Positions 7,452-16,594 of a DNA stretch of 55,379 bases are shown piece after piece (position 1 is the stretch's first letter; every line of letters begins with the position of its first letter). Below the pieces are notes generated by a model, which was not told where the DNA came from, searched no databases, and worked only from the letters and a program-made list of their open reading frames with translations. This stretch comes from Liquorilactobacillus hordei DSM 19519. Lineage in GTDB: Bacteria > Bacillota > Bacilli > Lactobacillales > Lactobacillaceae. The position numbers were made by a program, and so were the translations under genes. The stretch covers positions 1 to 55,379 of the forward strand of contig NZ_CP049302.1 in assembly GCF_019443985.1 (NCBI RefSeq), given 5' to 3'.

Positions 7452-8357
7452 ATGACATATACGATCATAAATGCCCAGCAAAAGGGCGGAGTAGGAAAAA
7501 CAACTGATACTGTAATGGAAGCTATAGTAGCTGCTACTATATTTAATAAAAAAGTTCTAGTTATAGATACTGATCTACAAGGAAATGCAACTCAATTCTT
7601 GTCAAAAACATTTGGAAATCCTGAAATACCGAATACATTAATGGCTTGTTTAGAAAAAGAAGATTTATCTCTAGGCATTGTTAATTTATCACCTAAAATT
7701 GATATGATTGGTTGCGATTATGATATGCGTAACTATACAGAGTTTTTAGACAAAAAATTTAAATCATTAGCTGACAAAACATTTTATCTGAAAAAGCTTT
7801 TAGACAAAATAAAAGATTCTTACGACTTCATTTTTATTGATGTTCCACCATCAACGGATATTAAAGTTGATAATGCAATGGTTTGTGCTGATTACGTTAT
7901 CGTTATTCAAGAGACCCAACAATTCTCTTTTGATGGTTCAAAACGCTTAATACTTACATATTTACAAACACTAGTTAATGATTTTGGAGATTTAATCAAT
8001 GTACAAGTTGCTGGTGTGTTACCAGTCTTATTGCAGGCACGTAGGCCTCTACAGCAAAAAATAGTTGATGAAACTATTGAATATTTTGGACGTGATAATG
8101 TATTTAATAATATTATTAATAACCATGCCAGATTAGAATGGTATACAGCTCAAGGGGTTCAATTTGAAGATTATCATGATAAGCGAATATTTTCACTGTA
8201 TGCTGATATATTTAATGAACTTCTAAAACGTATTGAATCGTTTGAAAGCACTGGAGATGTTGAAGGTTTCCATTATGAACATGAATTCATTAATGGGAAT
8301 AGACTAACTGAAAAGGGAAAGAAGTTGAAATTAGATGGCTTTACTGAAAAGGGATAA
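7452..8357 (+). CDS. parA: ParA-family partition ATPase (PrgP/RepB type)
   Basis: 301 residues with a deviant Walker A box QKGGVGKTT at residues 10-18, VLVIDTDLQGNAT (Walker A') and DFIFIDVPPS (Walker B). These ATPases bind DNA non-specifically and move plasmid copies apart with a small centromere-binding partner. The start has GGAGGTGG. Next come the 92-residue partner, overlapping by 23 bases, and upstream the two 8-bp repeat arrays, the arrangement of the pCF10 prgP/prgO and pAD1 repB/repC loci. It is the only clear maintenance ATPase on the plasmid. Confidence 0.92.
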   Translation: MTYTIINAQQKGGVGKTTDTVMEAIVAATIFNKKVLVIDTDLQGNATQFLSKTFGNPEIPNTLMACLEKEDLSLGIVNLSPKIDMIGCDYDMRNYTEFLDKKFKSLADKTFYLKKLLDKIKDSYDFIFIDVPPSTDIKVDNAMVCADYVIVIQETQQFSFDGSKRLILTYLQTLVNDFGDLINVQVAGVLPVLLQARRPLQQKIVDETIEYFGRDNVFNNIINNHARLEWYTAQGVQFEDYHDKRIFSLYADIFNELLKRIESFESTGDVEGFHYEHEFINGNRLTEKGKKLKLDGFTEKG

Positions 8358-8613
8358 TAATGTACAACCGAATATCAAAAACACTGCTGATGTTAGTAGA
8401 GACTTGTCAATAAAAAAAGAATATAAAGCTACTGAACGAAAAACAATTAAAGTTGATCCACCAGTTTATGATTTAATCAAAAGTATGTCCATTGTTACAA
8501 ACACAAAAATGTATGATTTAGTTAAACAAATGTGTGAGGTTTATCTGGACAATAATGTATCGCAACGCCAAAAAGAAACAATATTACTAATGATCAAAGA
8601 AAACGAGAAATAA
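8335..8613 (+). CDS. Small centromere-binding partner of ParA (PrgO/DUF5388-like)
   Basis: 92 residues overlapping the end of parA. A charged, probably disordered start (about residues 1-35) is followed by KTIKVDPPVYDLIKSMSIVTNTKMYDLVKQM, a ribbon-helix-helix-like segment: a KTIKV strand and two helices. The size, position and fold match PrgO/RepC-type adaptor proteins, which bind 8-bp iterons and stimulate ParA. Its predicted sites are the TCTCYTWW arrays upstream. It ends only 11 bases before the IS30 end at 8624. Confidence 0.75.
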   Translation: MALLKRDNNVQPNIKNTADVSRDLSIKKEYKATERKTIKVDPPVYDLIKSMSIVTNTKMYDLVKQMCEVYLDNNVSQRQKETILLMIKENEK

Positions 8614-8623
8614 CCTTTATATG

Positions 8624-8752
8624 GTAGATTGTAAAATTAATCCGAACGCTGTTCGGACAAAAAAGATCAGCTTCCTTTAAAATGGTGTTTACCACAAACC
8701 CATCTTTTAGGAGCTGATCTTTTGTCTAGTATAACCTATTCTGAACGAATTA
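8624..8752 (+). mobile_element. IS30-family left end fused to a chromosomal-type gene
   Basis: GGTAGATTGTAAAATTAATC at 8624 is the inward-reading terminal repeat (compare the right end at 27807). The segment from about 8668 to 8752 matches the 5' end of the IS30 transposase gene at 27820-28749 (reverse strand), including its GGAGCTG ribosome site and first 11 codons (MSSITYSERIK). After codon 11 the sequence becomes a 2-hydroxyacid dehydrogenase. A palindrome TCCGAAC-gct-GTTCGGA lies inside the end at 8641-8657. Confidence 0.85.
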
Positions 8753-9579
8753 AATATGCTGATATCGTCATTACACACAAAACACCCCTAGATCATGAAG
8801 TGATTAGCAAAACATCACGATTGAAGTATATCGGAATCATGGGAACCGGTTATGATGTCGTTGATATTGAGAGCGCACACCAGAACAAGGTTGTGGTGAC
8901 TAACATTCCCACATATGCAAGTGACGCAGTGGCAAAATTTACTTTCTCGTTATTATTAGAAGTGACTAGCCAAGTTGGATTGCATAATCAGCTTGTTCAT
9001 GAAAACCGATGGGCACAGGCTCCTGATTTTACTTTTTGGGAAAAACCGTTATTAGAATTAAAAGGGAAAACTTTAGGACTAATCGGTTATGGCCATATTG
9101 CGCAAAAAGTTGCTAAAATAGGACACGCTTTTTCTATGAAAGTTATTTTCTATAATCATCGTCCTAAAAAGGTTCCTGAATCATGGATTCAGCAGGTTTC
9201 ATTTGATGAACTATTAAGGCAATCTGATGTGCTTAGTCTGCATGTGATCCAAACACCAGAAACAATTGATTTAATTAATAATGATACGATTGTCAAAATG
9301 AAAACTGGGGTTATTATATTGAATACGGCCCGAGGTAAATTGGCTAATGAAGCGGACATCAAGAATGCCTTGAATGAAGGCAAAATTTATGCCTACGCCA
9401 CTGATGTTGTTAAAGGGGAGCCCATTGCTAGTGATAACCCATTATTACAGGCCAAAAATTGTTATATTACCCCACATATTGCTTGGGCACCATATGAGAC
9501 AAGAGAACGGTTGTTGCATATGACTGTTGATAATATAAAAGCATATTTATCAGGAGATCTGAAAAACGTTATCAATTAA
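8722..9579 (+). pseudogene. D-2-hydroxyacid dehydrogenase, N-terminus replaced by IS30 codons
   Basis: Family members have about 315-320 residues and reduce 2-keto acids with NAD(P)H. Here 11 residues from the IS30 transposase (TTG start at 8722) are fused in frame to the family sequence beginning YADIVITHKTPLD, so about 45 residues of the catalytic lobe are missing. The Rossmann core (LIGYGHIAQ), the arginine in NTARGKL, the acidic DVVKGEP segment and the histidine in TPHIAW are all present. Expression from the IS promoter is plausible, but the lost first strands make a folded enzyme doubtful. Confidence 0.8.
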
Positions 9580-9674
9580 TGGCAAAGGTCTGTGAATTCT
9601 TTTGCCTACATTGAAGTAAAACTGTCTAAAATAAAGCAATTAGAAAAAACAGAGCCAGCAAATAAAGTGTTAAG

Positions 9675-9717
9675 AAAAATACGGAGAGCTAGAAATTTAT
9701 AGCTTCTCCGTATTTTT
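9675..9717. terminator. Bidirectional terminator after the dehydrogenase
   Basis: Perfect 13-bp stem AAAAATACGGAGA (9675-9687) / TCTCCGTATTTTT (9705-9717) with an inner GCTA/TAGC pair. It has T-runs for rightward transcription and serves the leftward fragment too. Confidence 0.75.
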
Positions 9718-9852
9718 AAAGGACACATTGCGAATTTCTTGTAGTGGGATAAACCGATCAGCGTCAATCACAAAAGAAAGCATCCCCACATCCATTGCAT
9801 CAAATAACCACGCTAGTCCCGTAACCGTTACTAGTTTTCTTGTTGAGTTCAT
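9697..9852 (-). pseudogene. MFS transporter N-terminal stub
   Basis: From ATG 9852 (AGGAGGACTTTGG upstream) the sequence reads MNSTRKLVTVTGLAWLFDAM, DVGMLSFVI, the first helix and aspartate-containing loop of major facilitator transporters. After about 29 residues it changes to an unrelated tail (DADRFIPLQEIRNVSF) and stops. Upstream, an inverted repeat CAAGACACC/GGTGTCTTG (about 9884-9945) with TTGACA may be its old promoter or operator. Non-functional. Confidence 0.6.
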
Positions 9853-10024
9853 CCAAAGTCCTCCTAATAAATTTTTCAAAATGTCAAGACACCCCCTGGT
9901 ACATGCTTATTGTTTTACCTTTTTAGAGGTGTCTTGTCAATGTAAATTTTCAGATAAAATAAAGGAACCGAAACAAAATGTGATTTTGAAGTGCCATAAA
10001 AAAGTTAGACAAATTTGAATTGAG

Positions 10025-10909
10025 TTATGCAATGACGGTCTGATTCCTGTATTCAACAGGCGTTAGGCCATTTTTGTTCATGGAAATCCGTTCATTGTTA
10101 TACCAATCAGTGTATTCTGCTACAACTTTGACTAATTCATCAATGTTGTTAATGCGAATACGATTCAGACATTCTCGTTTCATTAGGTTAAAGAAACTTT
10201 CAATTGGCGCGTTGTCATGACAATTACCTTTACGTGACATACTTTGGGTAATGTTCATTCTGTTTAAGGCTTTACGATAAGCTTTTTGCTGATATTGCCA
10301 GCCTTGATCAGAATGTAAGATTGCTGCTGATCCGGGCGTAATCCATGATTCTAATTCATCTAATGTATCTTGTATCAAGGCCATATTGGGTGATGTACTA
10401 GCTTTGGCGACAAGGATTTCACCACTTGCTTCATCAGTGACACATGATAAATAACCCCATTTACCATCAACTAGCCTAATTTGTGTTATATCGGTATGGA
10501 ACACGGTTAATGGTGTGGTTTGATTGAAATTTTGTTTAATAATATTAGGTGCAATGCGTCCAACTTGCCCTTTGTATGACGAATACTGGGAAGTGTGCTT
10601 CGAATACACACCAACTTTAAGCCCTAAAAGACTCATAAGACTTCTAATTGTTTCGCGGCATAACGTATAACCAGCTTTTAACGCCATCGCATATACTCGT
10701 CGATATCCATACGTCTCATGGCTTTCGTGGTAAACATGTTCAATGAACAATTTTATATTTTTATACTTGTCAGGTCTCTTCATCCGTTTTCGTTGATCGT
10801 AGTAAGTAGCTCGTGGTAATTTGAATTGTTCTAATAATATTTGTAGTTTGTATTGCGACCTTAGGGAGTCCACGATAACTGTTTTTTCGCGACTTGTTAA
10901 TGCTTGCAT
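10025..10909 (-). CDS. IS3-family transposase OrfB (DDE integrase core)
   Basis: 294 residues. A helical start (SREKTVIVDSLRSQYK, with LPRATYYDQRKR) precedes the rve-type integrase domain: FHTDITQIRL carries the first aspartate, AAILHSDQGWQYQ the second, and HDNAPIESFFNLMKRE the glutamate, completing a DDE triad. It ends WYNNERISMNKNGLTPVEYR, typical for the IS150 group. It overlaps OrfA by 13 bases in another frame; in this family OrfA-OrfB fusion by -1 frameshifting makes the active transposase. No lesion seen. Confidence 0.92.
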   Translation of the reverse strand: MQALTSREKTVIVDSLRSQYKLQILLEQFKLPRATYYDQRKRMKRPDKYKNIKLFIEHVYHESHETYGYRRVYAMALKAGYTLCRETIRSLMSLLGLKVGVYSKHTSQYSSYKGQVGRIAPNIIKQNFNQTTPLTVFHTDITQIRLVDGKWGYLSCVTDEASGEILVAKASTSPNMALIQDTLDELESWITPGSAAILHSDQGWQYQQKAYRKALNRMNITQSMSRKGNCHDNAPIESFFNLMKRECLNRIRINNIDELVKVVAEYTDWYNNERISMNKNGLTPVEYRNQTVIA

Positions 10910-11427
10910 TGATTGTGCCTCATGGCCGCTAATGCTTTTAAAATATCACGTTCCATTTCAGTTTCCTGAAGTTGTGCTTTGAGTTTGAGAATTTCCTCTT
11001 TATACTTTTCCTCGGCCGACGGGTTAAGTTTCTTGTTTGTTGATTTAGTCATACTTGCAGGCCTCCATCGAGGCCTTTTACGTAAACCAGCAGCACCCAT
11101 TTTTTGGAATGTATTCACCCATGAATTTACCCGGCTGAATGTAATACCAAAATGGGCAGCGACTGCCATTTGGCTGACCTCATGTGTTTTTACATAGTTT
11201 ACCACAAAAAGCTTGAAATCTTGTGAGTAAACTTTTTTGGTATGTTGCGCTTTGAGAGATGACAACCCATGCACGCTTGCTTGCAGAACCCATTTTCGAA
11301 TAGTTATCATACTTGGGATATTGTATTTACGCATTAAATCAGGGTAAGAAACGTCTCCATTCCAGTACTCTTGAACCAATTTAACTTTGAATTCAAATGT
11401 ATATTTAGTCATAAAAAAGCGCTCCAT
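10897..11427 (-). CDS. IS3-family transposase OrfA (helix-turn-helix)
   Basis: 176 residues with two helix-turn-helix units (KVKLVQEYWNGDVSYPDLM and SQMAVAAHFGITFSRVNSW) and a C-terminal leucine-rich coiled coil (EEKYKEEILKLKAQLQETE). OrfA binds the IS ends and regulates transposition in the IS150 group. The start lies 40 bases inside the right inverted repeat. Confidence 0.9.
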   Translation of the reverse strand: MERFFMTKYTFEFKVKLVQEYWNGDVSYPDLMRKYNIPSMITIRKWVLQASVHGLSSLKAQHTKKVYSQDFKLFVVNYVKTHEVSQMAVAAHFGITFSRVNSWVNTFQKMGAAGLRKRPRWRPASMTKSTNKKLNPSAEEKYKEEILKLKAQLQETEMERDILKALAAMRHNQCKH

Positions 11428-11590
11428 AATAATTAGATTTTTGTCTAACTATTATGGGGCACTTCATTTTTGATACGGTTCCTTTGTTTATATCTTTAAC
11501 ATGCAAATTGCAAATTAGTACGTTTTTGCTTTTTTATGGTAAGCAAATCTTTCTCTCCAACTTAACCGTTTTCTTTCTTATCTGGTAAAG

Positions 11591-12730
11591 CTAACCATTT
11601 TGAAGTGTCAGACCGCTTTTAGCATCAAACAGATAAATATTAGAATTACGAATATAAAGATCTAATTTTTTGTGGCTATCATCATTAGGAATTCTTTTAG
11701 GCGTTTGAGTCACAATATTAACACCATCTTTAGTTTTTAGATAGACAAGCGTATGGCCGCCCATGTATTCAGCCAGATTTTTACTTGCAGAAAGTACAAA
11801 AAATCCCTCTTTTTGTGCAGAATTTTCAGGAGCTGTATCATTATCTCCTGACTTTTTTACCTGCGTTACTTTCTCAGGCCGAAAGCCAAGTACAATCTCT
11901 CTTTTATCCGTTGGCAAAACTTCTTTTTTCACGAATTCACTAAGGTCATAATTTACACCACCTGAATTAAAAATTCCCTTGTTCGAAAGAGTACCCTTTA
12001 AAATATTCATGCTGGGAGAACCGATAAAACGAGCAACGAAGAGGTTACGCGGGTTATCATAAAGTTCTTCAGGTTTACCATACTGCTGTACCACTCCGTC
12101 TCGCATGATCAAGATTTTATCCGCCATTGCCATCGCCTCAGCTTGATCATGCGTTACATAAATCGTTACAGTTCCAAGCTGCTTATGTAGCTCGATAATA
12201 TCCTGCCTCGTTGAAACACGTAACTTCGCATCTAAATTAGAAAGCGGCTCGTCCATTAAAAAGACTTCAGGTGCGCGCACCATTGCACGCCCTAAAGCAA
12301 CTCTTTGTCGCTGCCCACCAGAAAGCTGCGCGGGTTTACGAGCCAAATAGTCTGTGAGATTAAGCTTTTGTGCTGCTTCCTTGACCCGTGAATCAATTTC
12401 ACTTTTAGAAAATTTACTAAGTTTTAAGTTGAACGCCATGTTATTGTAAACAGTCATATGTGGATATAATGCATAATCTTGAAAAACCATTGCAATGCTG
12501 CGCTTTTGCGGTGGAATATTATCGAAGCGCTTTCCATCTACATTAATTTTTCCCTTTGTAACTTCTTCCAAACCTGAAAAGCAACGCAATAGTGTAGACT
12601 TACCACAACCTGATGGTCCAATAATTGCAACAAATTCCTTGTCATCAATCTCAAGATTGATATCCTTTAGGGTATCATTTTCCGCATTATCATAACGCTT
12701 ATAAAGGTGTTCGATTTGAATCTTACTCAT
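11591..12730 (-). CDS. msmK: Carbohydrate ABC importer ATPase (UgpC/MsmK/MalK type)
   Basis: 379 residues. Walker A is GPSGCGKST (residues 38-46), the signature is LSGGQRQRVAL, Walker B is VFLMDEPLSNLD and the switch histidine lies in YVTHDQAEA. The C-terminal third is the regulatory OB-fold domain of MalK-type ATPases (VLGFRPE), which distinguishes sugar importers. It is divergent from the binding-protein and permease genes starting 127 bases away and supplies their energy. MsmK-type ATPases can also serve several importers. The substrate cannot be read from this gene. Confidence 0.92.
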   Translation of the reverse strand: MSKIQIEHLYKRYDNAENDTLKDINLEIDDKEFVAIIGPSGCGKSTLLRCFSGLEEVTKGKINVDGKRFDNIPPQKRSIAMVFQDYALYPHMTVYNNMAFNLKLSKFSKSEIDSRVKEAAQKLNLTDYLARKPAQLSGGQRQRVALGRAMVRAPEVFLMDEPLSNLDAKLRVSTRQDIIELHKQLGTVTIYVTHDQAEAMAMADKILIMRDGVVQQYGKPEELYDNPRNLFVARFIGSPSMNILKGTLSNKGIFNSGGVNYDLSEFVKKEVLPTDKREIVLGFRPEKVTQVKKSGDNDTAPENSAQKEGFFVLSASKNLAEYMGGHTLVYLKTKDGVNIVTQTPKRIPNDDSHKKLDLYIRNSNIYLFDAKSGLTLQNG

Positions 12731-12857
12731 AAAAAACGCCTCCTCGAGTTTATTCTTTGCTTTTGTTTCTGCAGTGATTCATAATAAAAACATAAAATTT
12801 AGGTAAGAAAGAATGGTGCTCTTGACAAACAATTGACAATGAATCGGGGCGGAAGAC

Positions 12858-14156
12858 ATGAAAAAAAGATTTTTTAAAATCGCTAAGCTAACTTTTATGT
12901 TGAGTTTATCATTAATTGTCTTAACATGTTGTAGTTTTAGCTCGCAAAAGGAAAAAAATTCAAAAATTACACTTAACTTTTTTAATCAAAAGCCTGAAAT
13001 AACCGCACAATATCAAAAATTAGCGCGGATGTATCATGCTAAACATCCCAACGTCAATATCCAAATTACTACTTCAGGTCAAGGCGGTGGGGCCGCTGCT
13101 TTACAAGCGAAGTTTGCCTCTGGGGAAGCTCCAGATATTATTATGCTTGGCGGGCTACCTGAAATAGATCGGTATAAGGATCATTTGATTAATCTGAAAG
13201 ATCTTAAGGCAAGTAAAAACATAGTACCAAATCTTGTTAGCGGTGGAATTTCAAATAAACGTATGGTTGGAATTCCAGTCGATCTTGAGGCTTATGGCTG
13301 GTCGTATAACAAAGCTGTGTTCGCTAAGGCTGGGATTGATACCTCAAAGATCAATAACTATTCTGAATTTTTGAAAGCGGTTGAAAAACTCAATTCAGAA
13401 AAAAAGAAGATTGGAATCGATGCCGTTTTCGGCTTTAACGGAGCTGATACCAATTCAATTGCTTCTGTTTCAGCACAATTTACTTCTCTGCCGTACAACA
13501 ATAATCTTGTCAAAGCTTTCAAAAGCAAAACTTTCCCTTGGAAATACGAGAGGCAAATGAAAAATTATTATGATCTCGTAAAAAAATATAATGTACAACC
13601 GATTCTTTCAGTTAAATATGATCCTTCTGTCCAAGACCTTTTTTTCAATGGTAAAGTTGCTATGATACCTCAAGGAAATTGGATTATTCCGACGCTTGAT
13701 GGTCTGGAAAAGGGATACGTGCAAAAAAATCTTGGCATGTTACCGTTCTTTGTTAAAAATGATGGTACTGACCGTCTTTTGACCGGTTCCTCATGGTATT
13801 TAGGAATCACTAAAGATCATCCCAAGCGGCAAAAAGCTGCTAAAGATTTTATTAACTGGATGTATACTTCAAAAGAAGCTGAGAACGTAATCATTAACGA
13901 AATGCGTTTCGTTCCTGCAACTAAAAACTTTGATGTTTCGAGGCTGCCTGATGATCTTTCTAAACAAATTTATCGGATCGGCACTTCCAAAAACGCACAA
14001 TCTCCTGTTCACAAACAGTACCCGAATGGCTTTACTAACCAAGCACTTGGGCCATATATACAGCGCTATTTTGTAAATGGGATCTCTTGGAAAGAATTGA
14101 AAAAGGAAACATCGGCTAAATATCGACAGCTCAGGGAAATCCAAAGTGGGGAGTGA
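12858..14156 (+). CDS. Sugar ABC transporter substrate-binding lipoprotein
   Basis: 432 residues. A basic, hydrophobic signal (MKKRFFKIAKLTFMLSLSL) ends in the lipobox LTCC, so the mature protein should be lipid-anchored on the outer membrane face. The body resembles family 1 extracellular solute-binding proteins (MalE/UgpB type): ITLNFFNQKPE, a glycine-rich loop GQGGGAAAL, and the ligand-cleft segments IIMLGGLPEID and MIPQGNWIIP. Its stop overlaps the first permease start. It recognises a carbohydrate or oligosaccharide; identity unknown. Confidence 0.9.
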   Translation: MKKRFFKIAKLTFMLSLSLIVLTCCSFSSQKEKNSKITLNFFNQKPEITAQYQKLARMYHAKHPNVNIQITTSGQGGGAAALQAKFASGEAPDIIMLGGLPEIDRYKDHLINLKDLKASKNIVPNLVSGGISNKRMVGIPVDLEAYGWSYNKAVFAKAGIDTSKINNYSEFLKAVEKLNSEKKKIGIDAVFGFNGADTNSIASVSAQFTSLPYNNNLVKAFKSKTFPWKYERQMKNYYDLVKKYNVQPILSVKYDPSVQDLFFNGKVAMIPQGNWIIPTLDGLEKGYVQKNLGMLPFFVKNDGTDRLLTGSSWYLGITKDHPKRQKAAKDFINWMYTSKEAENVIINEMRFVPATKNFDVSRLPDDLSKQIYRIGTSKNAQSPVHKQYPNGFTNQALGPYIQRYFVNGISWKELKKETSAKYRQLREIQSGE

Positions 14157-15016
14157 TAAAAATGCTTATCAAAAAACATCAATATCTGGCTTTTGTTTTA
14201 CCAGCAGTTTTCTTTATACTATTGATTATTGTCGTACCATTTCTGATAGGAATTTATTATTCCTTTACCGATTCCAATGGTTTACGCTCTTCTTTTATTG
14301 GTTGGAAAAACTTTGAAGTCCTTTTTCAAGACTCCACCTTTCTGCAGAGTTTTTGGCTAACAGTTAAATTTTCTTTTGTTTCAGTAATTCTAATTAACTT
14401 AGTCGGTTTGGCTTTTGCGTTAATCGTCACCAGTCACAACAACAGACTCACAAAATCACTCAGAACCATCTTCTTCATGCCAAATCTGATCGGCGGAATA
14501 CTACTTGGTTTTATCTGGCAATTCATTTTTACTTCTGCTTTTCAGGCAATTGCCGCTGCTTTTCATCTTGACTTTTTCAAAGGTTGGTTGAGCAACCCTT
14601 CAACAGGCTTTTGGGGGATAGTAATTCTGTTTGTTTGGCAGATGAGCGGTTATATTATGTTAATCTATATTTCTTTCTTGAATGCAATTCCTAAGAATAC
14701 CATTCAAGCAGCTGTTCTAGACGGTGCAAAAGCAACCCAGATTTTCTTTTTCATCAAGCTGCCACAATTGGCGCCAGCCTTTACAATCAGTCTATTTCTA
14801 ACACTTGCCAACTCGTTTAAACTCTATGAGCAAAACTTAGCACTTACAAATGGTGGCCCATACCGCTCCACAGAGATGATTTCGATGTATATTTATAATA
14901 CTGCTTTTGTAAACTTCCAGCAGGGATACGCTCAGGCAGCCGGAATTATCCTTTTCCTTTGTGTAACCATTGTTTCCTTTATTCAATTAGCACTTTCAAG
15001 AAAGCGGGAGGGATAG
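14153..15016 (+). CDS. Sugar ABC transporter permease, MalF/UgpA type
   Basis: 287 residues, about six membrane helices, beginning KKHQYLAFVLPAVFFILLI. The ATPase-docking EAA loop is AVLDGAKATQIFFFIKLPQL. The GTG start overlaps the end of the binding-protein gene by four bases, so the two are translationally coupled. It forms a heterodimeric channel with the next gene. Confidence 0.9.
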   Translation: MIKMLIKKHQYLAFVLPAVFFILLIIVVPFLIGIYYSFTDSNGLRSSFIGWKNFEVLFQDSTFLQSFWLTVKFSFVSVILINLVGLAFALIVTSHNNRLTKSLRTIFFMPNLIGGILLGFIWQFIFTSAFQAIAAAFHLDFFKGWLSNPSTGFWGIVILFVWQMSGYIMLIYISFLNAIPKNTIQAAVLDGAKATQIFFFIKLPQLAPAFTISLFLTLANSFKLYEQNLALTNGGPYRSTEMISMYIYNTAFVNFQQGYAQAAGIILFLCVTIVSFIQLALSRKREG

Positions 15017-15019
15017 AAG

Positions 15020-15835
15020 ATGAAAAAATCAACTAAAATCTTACTTGGCTTTCTTTTTGGAATCATTGCCCTATTCTGGTTCTACCCCTTTATCATTGTT
15101 ATTATCAATGCTTTAAAGGGAAAAAGGGGAATTTTTCAAAACCCGTTATGGTTTACACGGGACTTTACGTTTTCAAATTTCAAAACTGCTTACCAGGCGC
15201 TTGATTTTACAAGCAGTTTCTTTAACTCTTTAGTTATCACAGTAGCCAGTGTCATTGTAATCACATTGGTTTCGGCAGCTGCTGCCTATGCTCTTTCTCG
15301 TGTTAAAGGGCCTTTCAGTTCAATTCTCTACTATCTTTGTGCTGGCACTATGCTGATCCCTTTTCAGTCAATTATGATCCCGCTTCTTTCACTTTTTGGC
15401 AAAGTTAATTTCCTTAACAGAACGAGTCTGGTCATTATGAACACCGGGTTATCAGTAAGCCTCTCAATTATTCTTTTTTATGGGGCTTTTCAAGGAGTCT
15501 CAAAAACTCTTGACGAAGCTGCTGCTTTAGATGGAGCCTATCCTTTTAAAACCTTTGTTTATATTATCTTTCCAGCGGTCAGCCCAATGACAGGTACAGT
15601 TGTTATCTTGAATGCAATGAAAATATGGAATGACTACCTGTTACCATCACTAGTCGTTAATAAAGATGGCATGTACACGATTCCACTTAAGATGTATTCT
15701 TTCTTCGGTGAAACAAACAGCCAATGGCAATTAGCCTTAGCCGGACTTGTTTTATCAATGGTTCCGATTATTATTCTGTTCCTCCTATTGCAAAAGCAAG
15801 TCATGACAAGTGTGACAGAAGGAGCTATCAAGTAA
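15020..15835 (+). CDS. Sugar ABC transporter permease, MalG/UgpE type
   Basis: 271 residues with six helices; the EAA motif is EAAALDGAYPFKTFVYIIFP. It starts three bases after the previous stop with GGGAGGG, and a strong terminator follows. With the preceding three genes it completes a carbohydrate importer. No glycosidase gene is in this operon; the nearest is the alpha-glucosidase at 31230, which has its own transporter. Confidence 0.9.
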   Translation: MKKSTKILLGFLFGIIALFWFYPFIIVIINALKGKRGIFQNPLWFTRDFTFSNFKTAYQALDFTSSFFNSLVITVASVIVITLVSAAAAYALSRVKGPFSSILYYLCAGTMLIPFQSIMIPLLSLFGKVNFLNRTSLVIMNTGLSVSLSIILFYGAFQGVSKTLDEAAALDGAYPFKTFVYIIFPAVSPMTGTVVILNAMKIWNDYLLPSLVVNKDGMYTIPLKMYSFFGETNSQWQLALAGLVLSMVPIIILFLLLQKQVMTSVTEGAIK

Positions 15836-15855
15836 AGATTGGATTTAATCTAAAT

Positions 15856-15908
15856 AAAAATAGTACAAGAGACCAGGTCAATCTGACCTGGTCTCTTGTA
15901 CTATTTTT
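15856..15908 (+). terminator. Strong terminator of the ABC permease operon
   Basis: Perfect 25-bp stem: AAAAATAGTACAAGAGACC (15856-15874) continuing to CAGGTCA at 15880, loop ATC, mirrored to 15908. T-rich on both strands, so it can work in both directions. Confidence 0.9.
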
Positions 15909-16030
15909 GTAATGTTCATATTATTCAGCAGTTGGATCCTCTGGACTTAATTACTCATAATTAAACTCAGACTATGTGCATAATTTACCATTAATACCTT
16001 CCTGTTAACCTTTGCGCTTGTTATTTATAA

Positions 16031-16255
16031 TCAACATCTTACGATCAAATCAGTAAAAATAATTTGTATTTGCGGACTTGTCTCGACTAAAAATTCTGGG
16101 CGCCTTTGAAGAACCAACACTTGCTGAGAATCAATTGATTTTAATGCTTCAATAACCCCATTTTTAACGGCTGCAGTAACTTTTAAGCATTCGCCCACAT
16201 TTTTTGCTGCTTGATGATATCGACTATTAACAATTAGACAATAAATTTTTTCTTT
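16031..16255 (-). pseudogene. Unrecognised reading frame downstream of the M42 fragment
   Basis: An open stretch of about 74 codons without a normal start: EKIYCLIVNSRYHQAAKNV, CLKVTAAVKNGVIEALKSID, then QQVLVLQRRPEFLVETSPQ and a stop at 16031. Codon use and composition look protein-coding. It directly follows the M42 peptidase stop and was probably its operon partner. I do not recognise the family. Confidence 0.4.
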
Positions 16256-16545
16256 CTAAAAGGCTGCAATTTTTTCGGATGACAATCCAGTAATAATTTC
16301 TTCTACTAGTTTGACTGTATCAGCAAAATCTTGGTAAGCTACCATTCCATAATTAGTATGTTCATACCTGACTGGAATTCCGATACAGATTGTTGGAATC
16401 TCCTCGTAAGTAAGGATTTCACTGCCATCTATTCCCCCGCCAGTTCTTACCGCTCGCGTATATGAAATTTGAGCCTTCTTCGCAGTTTTTGCAGCAAATT
16501 GCTGGAAGCTTGGATTAGCAATAAAAGATGGAGTTAGTATAAATC
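16256..16545 (-). pseudogene. M42-family metallopeptidase, C-terminal fragment
   Basis: About 95 codons ending at TAG 16258-16256. RTGGGIDGSEILTYEEIPT, ICIGIPVRYEHTNYGMVA and DFADTVKLVEEII match the C-terminal part of M42 (glutamyl aminopeptidase/FrvX-like) enzymes; the histidine in RYEHTNYG is the expected metal ligand. The N-terminal two thirds and the other metal ligands are missing, cut by the IS3-type element starting near 16546. Confidence 0.75.
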
Positions 16546-16594
16546 ATGGACAACTTTTGATAGAATATCTTTATCAAGATTGGAGATATCCTAT

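Larger units (their letters stand above)
9961..11485 (-). mobile_element. IS3-family (IS150-like) insertion sequence, apparently complete
   Basis: Two overlapping transposase frames lie between inverted ends. Reading inward, both sides contain TGAAGTGCC (9987 and the complement at 11458-11466). The match extends outward to AAAGGAACCG (9961-9970) and CGGTTCCTTT (11476-11485), so the exact tips are uncertain: either 9961/11485 or 9987/11466. I see no clear target duplication. Confidence 0.8.
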
